A DNA stretch of 64,000 nt from a virus. How positions within the stretch are numbered: the stretch's first letter is position 1; each line of letters starts with the position of its first letter. A program made the position numbers and the translations under genes. The notes below the pieces were generated by a model. The model saw only the letters and a program-made list of their open reading frames with translations. It searched no databases and had not been told where the DNA came from. The stretch covers positions 1 through 64,000 of the IMG/VR virus record IMGVR_UViG_3300021375_000007, one strand, 5' to 3'. Shown here piece by piece: positions 26,062 to 36,451 of the stretch.

Positions 26062-27294
26062 TTACTCCTGTGCTTCTAAATATGCATATCCTTGTGCTGT
26101 TGGTGCCTGGAGATCAATAATCATATATCTGTTTCCGGCTAATCGTTCAACACCAAAATCAGATGCGCTTGCTATATGTGGTTTTGGGTTTCTATTTTTA
26201 TACCAAATTAGGCCATATATAGATTCAAAAAAGTTAGTTTTAATAGCATTCAGCTCAGATATAAATTGGTTTGGATTCTTAATAAATTCATTTTGCATGA
26301 TGCGATTAAACCAAACTTTGATATTTGTATTAATATTATCAATCGGATCACCAACAGTAATAGTTGCCGTCGAATCATTACTTGAAGATGTATTTATTTC
26401 TTCAGCATCTTTATCTGCTATCCAATATGTTTGCTGCTTACCACCTGAGGCTACTGACAACCTCGTGTCTTTTATATCAACATCTAAATTTGTTTTATAA
26501 AAAATATTATGTAATTCTTTAAATCCTTCATACCAATTATGAAATGCGGACTTTTTCCAATTACGAATGCTTTTTATATTTTGAATATCAATACTTTCTA
26601 TAAACCGAGTCTCGAATATCATAATTAATTTTTTTAAAGATTCTGCGGATTCAGGATCCACCATATCCTTTAAACTTTCATAAGGATCGCCAATGGCAGA
26701 TACCGGTTCTACTATTTCATTATAAAACTCTTGAATGTTGCTAGATAATTTATATTGGGTAGCAATGCCTAGCGATGCCGGGTCAAATGCGTTTCCTTTA
26801 GATAATTCTTTAACTTCCCATTCACCATATGGCATGACAATATCATGTTGAGAAGTCCCACCTGGCTCAGAATCCTTTACGCCTAATAATATCGGTACTT
26901 CACCATTACCCATTCCTCCTCGAGGGCCACCGACATTTACTTCAAAGAATTTTTCAAATGATTTCCATCCGGAACTTACAAATGATTTAATAGTATGTGT
27001 TCTTAAGTTTTTATTGAATTCGTCTTTCTCTTTATCCGATAGCCCGTTATACACATCAATAATTGATGTATTTACATTTTGCGGCAATCCAATAGATTTA
27101 ATAATTGATACTATATCCGAATCTTCCTCAGTAACCAACTCCACTGCTTCTGGTATAGGTTTACCGACGGTTGCATCATGTTCGGCAATTACATCTGCCA
27201 ATACAAATAATTCTGATTCAGAATACGGTGCTTCTGCATAACCTTTTGGTAGTCGATAAAACCATTCACGTATTACATCATCATTAATATTCAT
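26062..27294 (-). CDS. Unknown protein with possible PD-(D/E)XK nuclease core
   Basis: A 410-residue protein I cannot place firmly. Around residues 120-160 it has GNGEVPILLG, then TSQHDIVMPYGEWEVKELSKG. The spacing of the Glu in GxGE, the Asp in HDIV and ExK in EVKEL fits a PD-(D/E)XK nuclease core. The N-terminal part (MNINDDVIREWFYRLPKGYAEAPYS) resembles head or tail proteins that start with a short helix. The later half is helical with FIKNPNQFISELNAIK. It could be a virion-packaged nuclease or a structural protein. Confidence 0.45.
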   Translation of the reverse strand: MNINDDVIREWFYRLPKGYAEAPYSESELFVLADVIAEHDATVGKPIPEAVELVTEEDSDIVSIIKSIGLPQNVNTSIIDVYNGLSDKEKDEFNKNLRTHTIKSFVSSGWKSFEKFFEVNVGGPRGGMGNGEVPILLGVKDSEPGGTSQHDIVMPYGEWEVKELSKGNAFDPASLGIATQYKLSSNIQEFYNEIVEPVSAIGDPYESLKDMVDPESAESLKKLIMIFETRFIESIDIQNIKSIRNWKKSAFHNWYEGFKELHNIFYKTNLDVDIKDTRLSVASGGKQQTYWIADKDAEEINTSSSNDSTATITVGDPIDNINTNIKVWFNRIMQNEFIKNPNQFISELNAIKTNFFESIYGLIWYKNRNPKPHIASASDFGVERLAGNRYMIIDLQAPTAQGYAYLEAQE

Positions 27295-27310
27295 CCTGCC
27301 CTAGTTTACG

Positions 27311-27324
27311 TTTTAAATAAATAT
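27311..27324 (-). promoter_or_regulatory. Late-type element before 26062-27294 gene
   Basis: Minus strand ATATTTATTTAAAA, 17 bases before the start codon. Confidence 0.45.
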
Positions 27325-27328
27325 CGAC

Positions 27329-28681
27329 CTAAACCAATACTTTACTAGTTACGTCGATTAAATCATGTAAATCGGCGCCTGCCTTTATCTTAACTGGAAA
27401 GTCTCCATTGTTACTCATTGCTTTTTGAATCTTCAATATGCATTCCTTACCATCCTTCATATCATAATCAAATAGCAGAGAATCATAAGTATATAATATC
27501 AATTTGGTATTGTAATCGTTTAGTACTTCATTAACTGCTTGTATGGATGTTATACTGTATTCCGTTTCTGTTGCTTGAAGATAATAATTGAAAAGCTTTG
27601 TTGCATTCATTCCTGAGTTTGCAGCTCTGGTGATTCTTCTTCCAAAGATAGGAGTTGCAATATATCCATTCGCATGAAATGTCTGATACAACTCTTTTAT
27701 GAATTCGCTGGTCTTCTGGAAGAACTCTATATGCTTGTATTTGTCATCTACTCTACCATACAGTTGCCGGAACGTTATCTGCTTGCTTTCTTCGTATTGC
27801 TCTTTGCTTAATTCTTCCGTTCCAAAATAATGCGTACCAAAATAAGCATGTATAGATTCTTTTGGCAAATCAAATCCTGTCAGCTTAGCCATTAACCGTA
27901 AATGATATGAATCATAATCCATCTCAATAAGCATTCCGGCCGGATATCTAGATACAAATGACTTTCGGCACCCGTCCTCTTTATTTAGAGCCGCATAATT
28001 TACTCCTCCAAATTTATTTGAAGGCCTTCCGGTGGATGTATATATATTGTATTCTGTATAAGCTGTATTGCGAAATAAATTGTTAGTTCTGAATGATTCC
28101 AGGAACACATTGTAATCAACCTGCATTCCATTCTGCTCTATAGAATACAAATTATCTATCACCATATGGTCATATGTATCAAATAAAGCATCCTTTTCAA
28201 ATCCGGTAAATGCTTTCATAAACTTTTTCACAATATTGCCACATCTCTCATAATGTCGAGTTATTGGTATGATATCATTAATATTGGTTTCATTGTGATA
28301 CCATTTGGCAAACCACGAATGAGCCTGAGTATCTGTATCCTCTAAATCCAATGATAAATTTGCTTGCCAATAAGATACCAAATCAGCGTCATAGACTTCG
28401 TTTGAATAGAAATGAGTGAACCGCTTCTTGTTAAGTACATAGATATCCTGGCTGGATACTAACTCTTGTAGACGTTCGGATTCCAGGCATATACAATCTT
28501 TATGATTGAATGGTACTATATAAGCATCATCTAAATCAATTAAATAAATGTATATGAATGATAATCGGGTGTTTACGTAATGACGATATTGGTCTGAATA
28601 GATTGGAATCCAAAAGCTCCTAGACTTAGCTAACTCATCTTTGAAGTTCTCTAGTTCTGGTATACTCTCGATTATTCTCAC
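27329..28681 (-). CDS. Divergent family A DNA polymerase-like protein
   Basis: A 450-residue protein with the polymerase module of Pol I in compressed form. STGRPSNKFGGVNYAAL matches TGRLSS..PNLQNIP. Motif A is MDYDSYHLRL (D255), motif B is KQITFRQLYG (K300, F304, Y308, G309), and motif C is LYTYDSLLF (D400). The two catalytic Asp are kept; the motif C His and Glu and the O-helix Arg are changed. Residues 1-140 may be a degenerate 3'-5' exonuclease domain, without its acidic triad. It is a second polymerase next to tail genes, so its job is unclear: repair, priming, or an inactive binding protein. Confidence 0.7.
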   Translation of the reverse strand: MRIIESIPELENFKDELAKSRSFWIPIYSDQYRHYVNTRLSFIYIYLIDLDDAYIVPFNHKDCICLESERLQELVSSQDIYVLNKKRFTHFYSNEVYDADLVSYWQANLSLDLEDTDTQAHSWFAKWYHNETNINDIIPITRHYERCGNIVKKFMKAFTGFEKDALFDTYDHMVIDNLYSIEQNGMQVDYNVFLESFRTNNLFRNTAYTEYNIYTSTGRPSNKFGGVNYAALNKEDGCRKSFVSRYPAGMLIEMDYDSYHLRLMAKLTGFDLPKESIHAYFGTHYFGTEELSKEQYEESKQITFRQLYGRVDDKYKHIEFFQKTSEFIKELYQTFHANGYIATPIFGRRITRAANSGMNATKLFNYYLQATETEYSITSIQAVNEVLNDYNTKLILYTYDSLLFDYDMKDGKECILKIQKAMSNNGDFPVKIKAGADLHDLIDVTSKVLV

Positions 28682-28718
28682 ATAATGAATTTAAGAAAAT
28701 AATTTCAATAATCCTAGA

Positions 28719-29288
28719 TCAAAGTTTTGTTTCGCTATATTCTGCATCCGTTTCAAACCGATCATTGAATTCAGTTAATATAGTAAGAAAATCTCGTAAT
28801 CCAATAATATCTTTTGATGCCTTTCGGATCTCATCAGCATTCTTTTTTGCAACATCTTCCGGAGTACCTATCAATTGCCATTCCAATGTGGCCGAAGCAA
28901 ATAGCGGAGAAGCAGAGATCTCTGAGTAATTAGCAGAAGATACTTCATATATGAATTGACGCTCATTTCGCTTCTGAACTATATATCGAGTGAAGAATGA
29001 GTTTTGATAATCTGAATCTTTTGGTATTGGAAAGTAAGGTTGAATTATTTGTCTTGGCTGGAATGTGCCTGATGTTAATTCATTATACTTTTTTGTATTG
29101 GCGTTATTTAGTTCTACTGGTATTCTGGTTAATTCGTATCGGCTTAGCGTTTGGCTGTTGGGATTGGATTCATAATACCGACCACGCTGTTCGAAGAATG
29201 GTCCTTCATATGTATCTGTTGTGAGTGTGTTTATGAATTCACCGTTAGTGGTATATCCGTATCGTATTTTAGTTTTCCAGCGACTCAT
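28719..29288 (-). CDS. Probable baseplate/tail protein
   Basis: 189 residues. The first half is beta-rich (KIRYGYTTNGEFINTLTTDTYEG, FEQRGRYYES) with many Tyr, Asn and Thr. A conserved stretch YFPIPKDSDYQNSFFTRYIVQKR follows. The C-terminal helix contains NADEIRKASKDIIGLRDFLTIL. Similar proteins sit next to hub genes in marine myophages, so a virion role is inferred from context. Its start overlaps the end of the putative hub gene. Confidence 0.5.
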   Translation of the reverse strand: MSRWKTKIRYGYTTNGEFINTLTTDTYEGPFFEQRGRYYESNPNSQTLSRYELTRIPVELNNANTKKYNELTSGTFQPRQIIQPYFPIPKDSDYQNSFFTRYIVQKRNERQFIYEVSSANYSEISASPLFASATLEWQLIGTPEDVAKKNADEIRKASKDIIGLRDFLTILTEFNDRFETDAEYSETKL

Positions 29289-31495
29289 TATCCATATAAT
29301 CTTTTAATTGCAGCATTGTCATCTAATCCTAAATATTTTACTGCAGCCATTTCTGCATCTGTTCTAATAGTTGCCTGGCAATCTAATTCTGTCATCCAGC
29401 GCTGGGCCGATAATCCTTTATCTTCAGATAGATCAAAGCTATGCTTGATACCTAATACAGTAAAAGCCGTATTTTTTGGTATACTACTTGGTAAGCCTCG
29501 GTTTATATGTGATGCATAGTCTGCTCGCTGTGTAATAGCAATACCATTCCCCCATTTTATTCCAACTAGAGCTCTGGCCTTTATAGTTAATCTAAAATTA
29601 GTAATTGTCGTGTTTCGTTGAGCAATTTCATCAGGAGTTGGTACTGCTGGAGAACTTAAACTTATTAAATTATTTTGATACATCTTTTGCATGGATGTTT
29701 TTATAGTATTTCTATCTTCCAATTCATTATCCGACTCGGCAATATTTTTAGCCGCAGATTCGAATTGAGATTCTATCTCACCAAGTTCATTTGGATCTAA
29801 AAAATTAAAGTCGGCATTACCTGCACGTTGATTTATTTGTCCTGAGATCAAATTTGAATCCGCAACAAATGCTTTAGCTGCTAAGTCTTTAGGTACGGAT
29901 GCATTTATTTCAAATCCAGGATTCTTATCATAATTTAAAATAAGCCGTTGGTTGGTTGCATATATATAAAATCCTAAGGGAGGTGGTAATGATTTAGGAT
30001 CATCCGGCTGTATATTTCGATCTGATATATGATATACTAATGTTTCATCTACACTTGCCGCGTCCTTTAAGGATGTATATAAATCTAAATCAACTAAGCC
30101 ACCGGTGGCAGCTCGTATTTGGCTGAATAGTTGTTTAAAAAATTGCTGGAATGTTGATTCTTGTATATTATTGCCATTAGGATTATTAGCTGTTATCGTA
30201 CTAAAAAAATCCAAAATTACATACTGGCTTATCATTACATTTGACAAATCCCCAGCATCTAGGATTCTCGAGTAATAATCAGGTGTCTGGGTATTGACTA
30301 ATTGTAATATACCTTTATCAGTAGTATTTTTATTGCCAATATAATATGCATCGCCATTGGCTGGACAATACTTCTGGCCAGTGAATACTACTAGTCCAGG
30401 ATTACATGAAACTAAATAATCTGGACAAGTACCTTTTGCGTCATCGGCAAATCTAAATTCAGTATTTTCTAGATCTTCATCAAAGGACCTTTTACCTAAG
30501 TATTTAACTAATTTATTAATAAGAATTAATATAGATCCTAAACTTATATATGAATTTTCATAATTATCTCCGCTAAAGAAATTTATAAAACTATTTGTAA
30601 TTTCACTGCTTTCACGTGCCTTATCAAATCCAAATATTAGATCTTCAGATGTTTTAATATATCCATATTTATCTGAATTCCATTCGCTTCTAGTTTCTTG
30701 AAAATATGCAGCAAATAATTCTGCTACACTACTTATGTTTTTTGCGGTACCATCCTTAATTTTAACGGTTTTATATTTAAATGGATAAAATGTAGAATTT
30801 GGATTAATATCAGCATCAACTTTTAATTGCGCATATGCATCTGTAGTACCCATAATATCTATCGTTACTTTCCATGACTGATATGACTTACCTGTGTTAG
30901 TGTATTTAAAATTATAAACTCTGCCAGAGGCTTCAAATTTATTTGCTGTAGCGGATTTGTCTTTAATTGAATCCTCAACGGAGAATCCAGCACTACAAAT
31001 AAATCGTATCTTATTACCAATTACAGCTACATTTTCTAATACATCTTCAAGAAAATCATTACCAGCCAATTCAATATCCATTGAACCTTTTACTACTTTT
31101 CCAGTGCGGTCCGTACCACCGATTGTGTATTCGAATCGTGTAATGCGTGGGGTATATAAATTACCATCCATATCATTCTCGAGAGGAATTGCGCGGCGCG
31201 TGCCAGGACGTAGCCTGGTATCACCGCCAACAGTATTTAATACAGCAGGAGTTACTGATGCTAATGCAAATGAAGGTACATCGACGTCATCATCACCTTC
31301 AAAAGTTCCTAATGTGGCAGACTCCCGATAATATACTCTGCCACTAACATTGGTATATCGTCGTAAAAATTGAGACTGTACATTTAATAATTCCGGATCT
31401 GATGAATTTGCTGTCCAATTATCTGGATTAAATCGATGATCGGTTAGTTCATGAATTAAAGCTTTATTATAACTAGTATCAAAATAGAATGACAT
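29288..31495 (-). CDS. Putative baseplate hub protein (gp27/GpD-like)
   Basis: A 735-residue tail protein. An early part has RITRFEYTIGGTDRTGKVV and GSMDIELAGNDFLEDVLE; the C-terminal part has LTIKARALVGIKWGNGIAITQR and TAFTVLGIKHSFDLSEDKG ending in WMTELDCQATI. The order of a beta-rich domain, a long helical or low-complexity middle, and a final domain ending in V..I.H.....W.T.L resembles hub proteins of the gp27/gpD class, which link spike and tube. It lies between a LysM-like tail protein and the tail accessory gene. Family membership is inferred. Confidence 0.5.
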   Translation of the reverse strand: MSFYFDTSYNKALIHELTDHRFNPDNWTANSSDPELLNVQSQFLRRYTNVSGRVYYRESATLGTFEGDDDVDVPSFALASVTPAVLNTVGGDTRLRPGTRRAIPLENDMDGNLYTPRITRFEYTIGGTDRTGKVVKGSMDIELAGNDFLEDVLENVAVIGNKIRFICSAGFSVEDSIKDKSATANKFEASGRVYNFKYTNTGKSYQSWKVTIDIMGTTDAYAQLKVDADINPNSTFYPFKYKTVKIKDGTAKNISSVAELFAAYFQETRSEWNSDKYGYIKTSEDLIFGFDKARESSEITNSFINFFSGDNYENSYISLGSILILINKLVKYLGKRSFDEDLENTEFRFADDAKGTCPDYLVSCNPGLVVFTGQKYCPANGDAYYIGNKNTTDKGILQLVNTQTPDYYSRILDAGDLSNVMISQYVILDFFSTITANNPNGNNIQESTFQQFFKQLFSQIRAATGGLVDLDLYTSLKDAASVDETLVYHISDRNIQPDDPKSLPPPLGFYIYATNQRLILNYDKNPGFEINASVPKDLAAKAFVADSNLISGQINQRAGNADFNFLDPNELGEIESQFESAAKNIAESDNELEDRNTIKTSMQKMYQNNLISLSSPAVPTPDEIAQRNTTITNFRLTIKARALVGIKWGNGIAITQRADYASHINRGLPSSIPKNTAFTVLGIKHSFDLSEDKGLSAQRWMTELDCQATIRTDAEMAAVKYLGLDDNAAIKRLYG

Positions 31496-31498
31496 GGT

Positions 31499-31771
31499 TT
31501 ACGGATTAAATGGGATTCGTATTAATTTTCCAGGCCGGATACTCAATGTACCCTTTCCTAAATTATTTGCAGATGCAATTACAGGCCATTGTGTCGATTG
31601 TCCATAAAATTCATGTGCCAATAAGTCTAATCGGTCTCCTTCTCGAGAATAGAAATAGGTATCACGTGAATCTCTTGCATATGATGGTATGATAATAGCA
31701 CGATAATATTCTTTACCTAAATTACCATTATTGTCTATTCTAGCTGTTTTTAATGAGTTATAACGTTCCAT
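31499..31771 (-). CDS. LysM-like baseplate protein (gp53/gpX-type)
   Basis: A 90-residue protein. Its second half is a LysM-like module: REGDRLDLLAHEFYGQSTQW, then PVIASANNLGKGTLSIRPG, then KLIRIPF. Tail proteins such as T4 gp53 and P2 gpX carry this fold in the baseplate, where it binds other tail proteins rather than peptidoglycan. Neighbours are the putative hub and a large tail protein. AGGATAAG precedes the start. Confidence 0.65.
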   Translation of the reverse strand: MERYNSLKTARIDNNGNLGKEYYRAIIIPSYARDSRDTYFYSREGDRLDLLAHEFYGQSTQWPVIASANNLGKGTLSIRPGKLIRIPFNP

Positions 31772-31773
31772 TC

Positions 31774-34197
31774 TTATCCTATTACTCGACTACTACCGCC
31801 GGAAAGTAATCCATTAGTATAATCACTTGCCTCGGCGCTCTTACTATTAGCCGATTCCTTGAATGTCATTGATACATTTACTATCATTGGCTGCTCATGA
31901 TCAATATCCCAGGAATATTCAGTATCAATATCAAATGATAATGTTTCTATATAGCCATATATTTTAGTATAATTACCGATAATTAATTTTAAGTTGTTTA
32001 AGACAGGTGATAATGTTGTTTTCGTGCCGCCGCCTAACCGTGCTACTGTTTTCTTTACACTATCGCCATAACCTATCTTAGCTAACGTATTTAGACTATT
32101 CATTACTCTTTCACGCTCTACTGCAGATAATACTGGTACTTTAAAATCTATACTTAAATTTCTCGATGTACTATCATAATTACCTTCTTTAATACGTGCA
32201 TATGCTTGTTGTAGCTCTCCGGTAGCAGTTGATATTGTCATACTAACCGAATCAATATACGATCTAAATCTGGCTACCGTATTATATGTATCTGTAGGCT
32301 TGTCATATTCAGCTATTACAAATTTAACCAAATCTTTCGTACTATTACCTAATACCAATTGGTCGGCTTTTTCTTTGTGCGATGTAATAACAGTGGCCTT
32401 ATTATCTATTACATATCGTGGATTGCTCCTATCCATTGTATTAAGATCGCCATAATCGCCAATACCAATTCTTTTAACTAAATTACTATCCTTATACTCT
32501 TTGTCCTTAGCATTTTTACCAACTCCGGTATTTTTAGGTCTCTGAGAAAATTCTAATCCGTAATTTGCTCTATTCAACGGCACGTTATCACGGAAATCAT
32601 TTGGTGTAATGGTACTAGTACTACCATCTGTTGTAGTTCTGTTAAGATCGCCATATGCTACTGTAGCATAACGCTTTCCTATATCTTTAATATTGCCATC
32701 ATTCTTACCTAATACTTTAGATTTAGCAGGATCTTTCTTTATTTCATCATATGTTTCACGTAATTTAATAATACCTTTGCCAGCCCATTCAGCTTCTTCT
32801 TCTTTTGTTAAAGGTGAATTATATTCTCTTGCAAGATTCGGACCAGGCAATGATGCTAACGCATCTGGCGATGTATAGGTATTATCATCTTTATATCGCG
32901 TGATATCATACGTGCTACCATCATCAACCGGCGTGAGAGCGACACCAGCAAACATAACAGGTGATTGAAGTACTGAGTATGGTGTAGTAACAAACCGTAA
33001 TCCTTTAGTTGGTTTATTCAGTAATTTACTCTGTCTTAAAGATGTATTAGTATATCGCTTATTAGATGTAATACCTATACCTAATACGGACTTAGGACCT
33101 GTTAAATCTGTTATTGTTAAATATGGTAATCCAATTGGAGTATTAAATAATGGTCCTAATCCAAATCCATTAAACGCTTCGGTATGTAATGTAGTCAATC
33201 GGTTAAATCGAGTACCAAATCCTAATATATTACGCTCCTTAATAACAGATTCATAATTATAGGATGTCAATCCAGATGGATCAAACGAATCACGTCTGAC
33301 ATGAAATGGCACTGGTGCATTTAGGCTAAATACCGATAATGGATTATATATTTTATTGGACCTAGGAGTTACCCCTGTCCAGAATCCAGTTACACCTTCA
33401 ACATTTGGATTCATTAATTGCAGGCCAAATTGCTTAGCCTGAAATATCAATCCTTTCGGTGATATCATAAACTTGCCAATTCTAGCTTTATCAACGGCTT
33501 CGCGCTCGACGGCAGTGGTTATTCCACCTCGAGGTATATCAGTTAAGGTATCTGCAAATCCTCCCCAATATTGTGGATCTGAATTATTATCTCTTTGTAT
33601 TCCTCGTAATATAAAAGGCTGATCTGTTGCTAGTCCAAAACTGTTCTTATTCCAGGCCGCAGATCTAACTTTTACTTTATTGTATATATCATCAATTGGA
33701 GAATTGGTTGTATATGTATCTGCTAATCCAGAGTTACCATATATAGCACCTATATTATCATTATATTTGTTATCTTTATTCCATCCGGTATGAGCATTTG
33801 GCTTCCAATCATATACATTACCGGTCGGTCCTATAGGGAATGGAAATCCTATACCTCCTTGATTCATTCTTCTAGATGTACCACTTTCTCCTAATGCAGT
33901 AAATATTGGATAATTATCTTTGCTTTCTCGATAGCCTGGTCCTAGGTTAAAGAATCCAAAATTATTAAATCCAGGACGGAATCTTATAAACGTGCCAATA
34001 TTGGCTGTTGTATTTTCTAAAAATAATGATTGGCCGGTAGATGAAGGAGCTGCTCCTATCGCATTTATAGGGGTATTACTAGAACCTGGGCCAATTGGCA
34101 TTGCGAATGGCGACCGTGCAGGAGTACTTCCTTGTGGCGAAGCTTCTGGATTCCATATACCAGCGGATAAATTCGATACTAATTCTGTTAATGCCAT
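31774..34197 (-). CDS. Large tail/baseplate structural protein
   Basis: An 807-residue protein. Most of it is Gly, Asn, Pro and Tyr-rich, without clear domains (FLENTTANIGTFIRFRPGFN and similar). The last 200 residues are more conserved in style: SRNLSIDFKVPVLSAVERER, NNLKLIIGNYTKIYGYIETL and QPMIVNVSMTFKES. Such an ending is found in tube-initiator and tail-tube-associated baseplate proteins (gp48/gp54 region). AGGAG is present before the start. The exact assignment is open. Confidence 0.5.
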   Translation of the reverse strand: MALTELVSNLSAGIWNPEASPQGSTPARSPFAMPIGPGSSNTPINAIGAAPSSTGQSLFLENTTANIGTFIRFRPGFNNFGFFNLGPGYRESKDNYPIFTALGESGTSRRMNQGGIGFPFPIGPTGNVYDWKPNAHTGWNKDNKYNDNIGAIYGNSGLADTYTTNSPIDDIYNKVKVRSAAWNKNSFGLATDQPFILRGIQRDNNSDPQYWGGFADTLTDIPRGGITTAVEREAVDKARIGKFMISPKGLIFQAKQFGLQLMNPNVEGVTGFWTGVTPRSNKIYNPLSVFSLNAPVPFHVRRDSFDPSGLTSYNYESVIKERNILGFGTRFNRLTTLHTEAFNGFGLGPLFNTPIGLPYLTITDLTGPKSVLGIGITSNKRYTNTSLRQSKLLNKPTKGLRFVTTPYSVLQSPVMFAGVALTPVDDGSTYDITRYKDDNTYTSPDALASLPGPNLAREYNSPLTKEEEAEWAGKGIIKLRETYDEIKKDPAKSKVLGKNDGNIKDIGKRYATVAYGDLNRTTTDGSTSTITPNDFRDNVPLNRANYGLEFSQRPKNTGVGKNAKDKEYKDSNLVKRIGIGDYGDLNTMDRSNPRYVIDNKATVITSHKEKADQLVLGNSTKDLVKFVIAEYDKPTDTYNTVARFRSYIDSVSMTISTATGELQQAYARIKEGNYDSTSRNLSIDFKVPVLSAVERERVMNSLNTLAKIGYGDSVKKTVARLGGGTKTTLSPVLNNLKLIIGNYTKIYGYIETLSFDIDTEYSWDIDHEQPMIVNVSMTFKESANSKSAEASDYTNGLLSGGSSRVIG

Positions 34198-36443
34198 TAT
34201 CTTGCTCCTACTAGATATGTACTATTAATATCCGCCTGTGCTCTGATTTCGTCTACTACTCTATCACCTACGATGACTTGTACCGGTCTTCCAGATACTG
34301 CATTTATTAACTGCTGCAATAACCCTTCTACTCGTTCCATTGATCCATTGCCAGAACCACCTCTAACATCAGAAGCTAGGCCTCCTGGATCTTGTGTTGC
34401 TAATAGATAATCGCCAGGCGCTGTTGATATGATATTTCCACTAGGATCGATAACACCATCATTTATACCTGTCACTGTCATTGCTTCTTCAGCTAAATCA
34501 TATACAGGTATATCAGTATTTCCACCAAAAAGCCCCATTATTCTTTTATATGCATTTATAGCATTTTCATATACTATCTGAAATGGAAATAATAGCTGCT
34601 CGAGCACTGATTTAGCAAACAGCTTCACGGCGCCTATTAGATCTCCACTTAGTAATTTTTCCCATCCCTCAATCGCAGTCGTTATAGGTCTAAACGCTAT
34701 TTCAAGAGCTAGGGCGGATTGCTCGATACCAAATGCAATGAGTTCCACGAGTCCACTAATTATTTTAAATATAGGTGTAAGTGCTGATATAATCTTTAAG
34801 AAAGATTTACCAGCTGGTAATAAAGCTAATTTAATTTGATTTCCCATATCTGCAAAATCAGCTGACATCCGTTTGGCCGCTTGTTCTTGTGCCAATGCCT
34901 GCTCCAATTGTTCCGGCGTCATATTGGCTAATTGTTCCGTCGATAAATTTAATCCTTTCGCCGCGAGTAATTGTCCTTTCGTTGCATTTGTTAATTTATC
35001 TTGTATTGCTAAAGATTTAGATAATTCTTCAACAGACATTCCTGCTGCCTTAGCCGCAGCTTCTTTTTGGAACAGATCCATCTTACTAAATTCATCTATT
35101 CCACCCATTCCATCTAATATTAGCTTAGTAGCACCTGCTATATCATTATTCGCTGCTAATCGACGTGCCTCATCAAAATTAATTTCTTTGCCGGTTAAGG
35201 CCATAAATTCAAATTGGTTGGCTAAACTTGATTCTATATCTAATAATGATTCAGCTGTCTTGGCCATTTGATCTAAACTTACACCTAATTTACCAGCTTC
35301 GAATGCGGCCTTAGTTAATGCTTTAACATTACCACCAAAGAATTTTGCCGTTGCTTTTGCATTTTGGGCAATATCTGCAGTAACAGCGCCTACATTAAGA
35401 CCTGCTTGTGCAGCTTCCGTAGCTAATTCTCTTTGCGCATCCGCGGCATCCGCGGCAGGTACTCCTAATCCTATTAATGCATTATTTACTGCGGCTGCTT
35501 GTTCAGCACCATAACCAAATGCTTCTCCAATATTAGCAACTTCTGCAGCAACTTCTGCAGATAACATTGACATATTACCAAATTCTTTTATCGTAGCTTG
35601 CTGAACTGTTAATACATCTTTCATTGATATTAACTGATTATCTAATGATTCAGCTACATTTTGTGATTCAATTGATAATGCCTCGGCTTGAGCTACTGTA
35701 GTGCCTATATTTTTTGCCATTTCGGCAAATTGTTTTTCTAATGTAGCTGCCAATTTTACTAATTGCACTAACGCCGCAACAATTGCCAATGCCAACAATG
35801 GTCCTAATTTTACAACTTTCATGAATTTTTTCATTGCCTGGCTTGAAGCTTTGGTTATATCGCCTCCTGTTGCAAGCGTCTCATTGAATGCATCCATAGC
35901 CGCATTATGACCTTCCTGCAGATTCGATTTTATTTTGTTAAGGCCAATAATTTTTGATAACGCTCTACCCATGGGTATATACTTATCAATAAAGCTATCC
36001 AATTCTTGGCTTGCATTGCCTAATAAATCTAAAATTTTGCGACGATTATCTATTTCATCTTCACCTAATTCTTGCAATTTTCGTTGAGCACCTATAATGT
36101 GCTCAAGTCGAGTTACTCGTTCGGCTTGTTCTGCATTTAAATTTTCTAATCCACCGTTTAAAGCCACATATGCATGCATTTCTTCTTCTAACTTATCGAC
36201 TATATTTTTACTAACTATATAATTATCTCGCAATTCATCATTATATTGATTGCTTAATCCAACAATTTTATTTAATGACTTTTCTATTTCATCAGTATCA
36301 TTGCTAAGTCTTTCCGTCTCATCTGCCGCTACTCCCATTTTTTCTGCTACCTTACCGAGAGTAAATGCTACATCTTGCATTGCACTAACTAATTGCCTTG
36401 TTAAGTCAACCTGTTCCCGTAACAAATCATTATTATCTGCCAT
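34197..36443 (-). CDS. Tail tape measure protein
   Basis: A 748-residue protein. The N-terminal 150 residues form long heptad-like helices (VDLTRQLVSAMQDVAFTLGK, LEEEMHAYVALNGGLENLN). A hydrophobic segment, LGPLLALAIVAALVQLVKLA, lies near residue 220, another near 555-580, and Ala-rich helices fill the middle. If each residue spans about 1.5 angstroms the tail would be near 110 nm, a T4-like length. AAGGAA precedes the start. It is adjacent to the gp26/gp51-like assembly genes, the classical order. Confidence 0.88.
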   Translation of the reverse strand: MADNNDLLREQVDLTRQLVSAMQDVAFTLGKVAEKMGVAADETERLSNDTDEIEKSLNKIVGLSNQYNDELRDNYIVSKNIVDKLEEEMHAYVALNGGLENLNAEQAERVTRLEHIIGAQRKLQELGEDEIDNRRKILDLLGNASQELDSFIDKYIPMGRALSKIIGLNKIKSNLQEGHNAAMDAFNETLATGGDITKASSQAMKKFMKVVKLGPLLALAIVAALVQLVKLAATLEKQFAEMAKNIGTTVAQAEALSIESQNVAESLDNQLISMKDVLTVQQATIKEFGNMSMLSAEVAAEVANIGEAFGYGAEQAAAVNNALIGLGVPAADAADAQRELATEAAQAGLNVGAVTADIAQNAKATAKFFGGNVKALTKAAFEAGKLGVSLDQMAKTAESLLDIESSLANQFEFMALTGKEINFDEARRLAANNDIAGATKLILDGMGGIDEFSKMDLFQKEAAAKAAGMSVEELSKSLAIQDKLTNATKGQLLAAKGLNLSTEQLANMTPEQLEQALAQEQAAKRMSADFADMGNQIKLALLPAGKSFLKIISALTPIFKIISGLVELIAFGIEQSALALEIAFRPITTAIEGWEKLLSGDLIGAVKLFAKSVLEQLLFPFQIVYENAINAYKRIMGLFGGNTDIPVYDLAEEAMTVTGINDGVIDPSGNIISTAPGDYLLATQDPGGLASDVRGGSGNGSMERVEGLLQQLINAVSGRPVQVIVGDRVVDEIRAQADINSTYLVGAR

Positions 36444-36451
36444 AGATTTCC

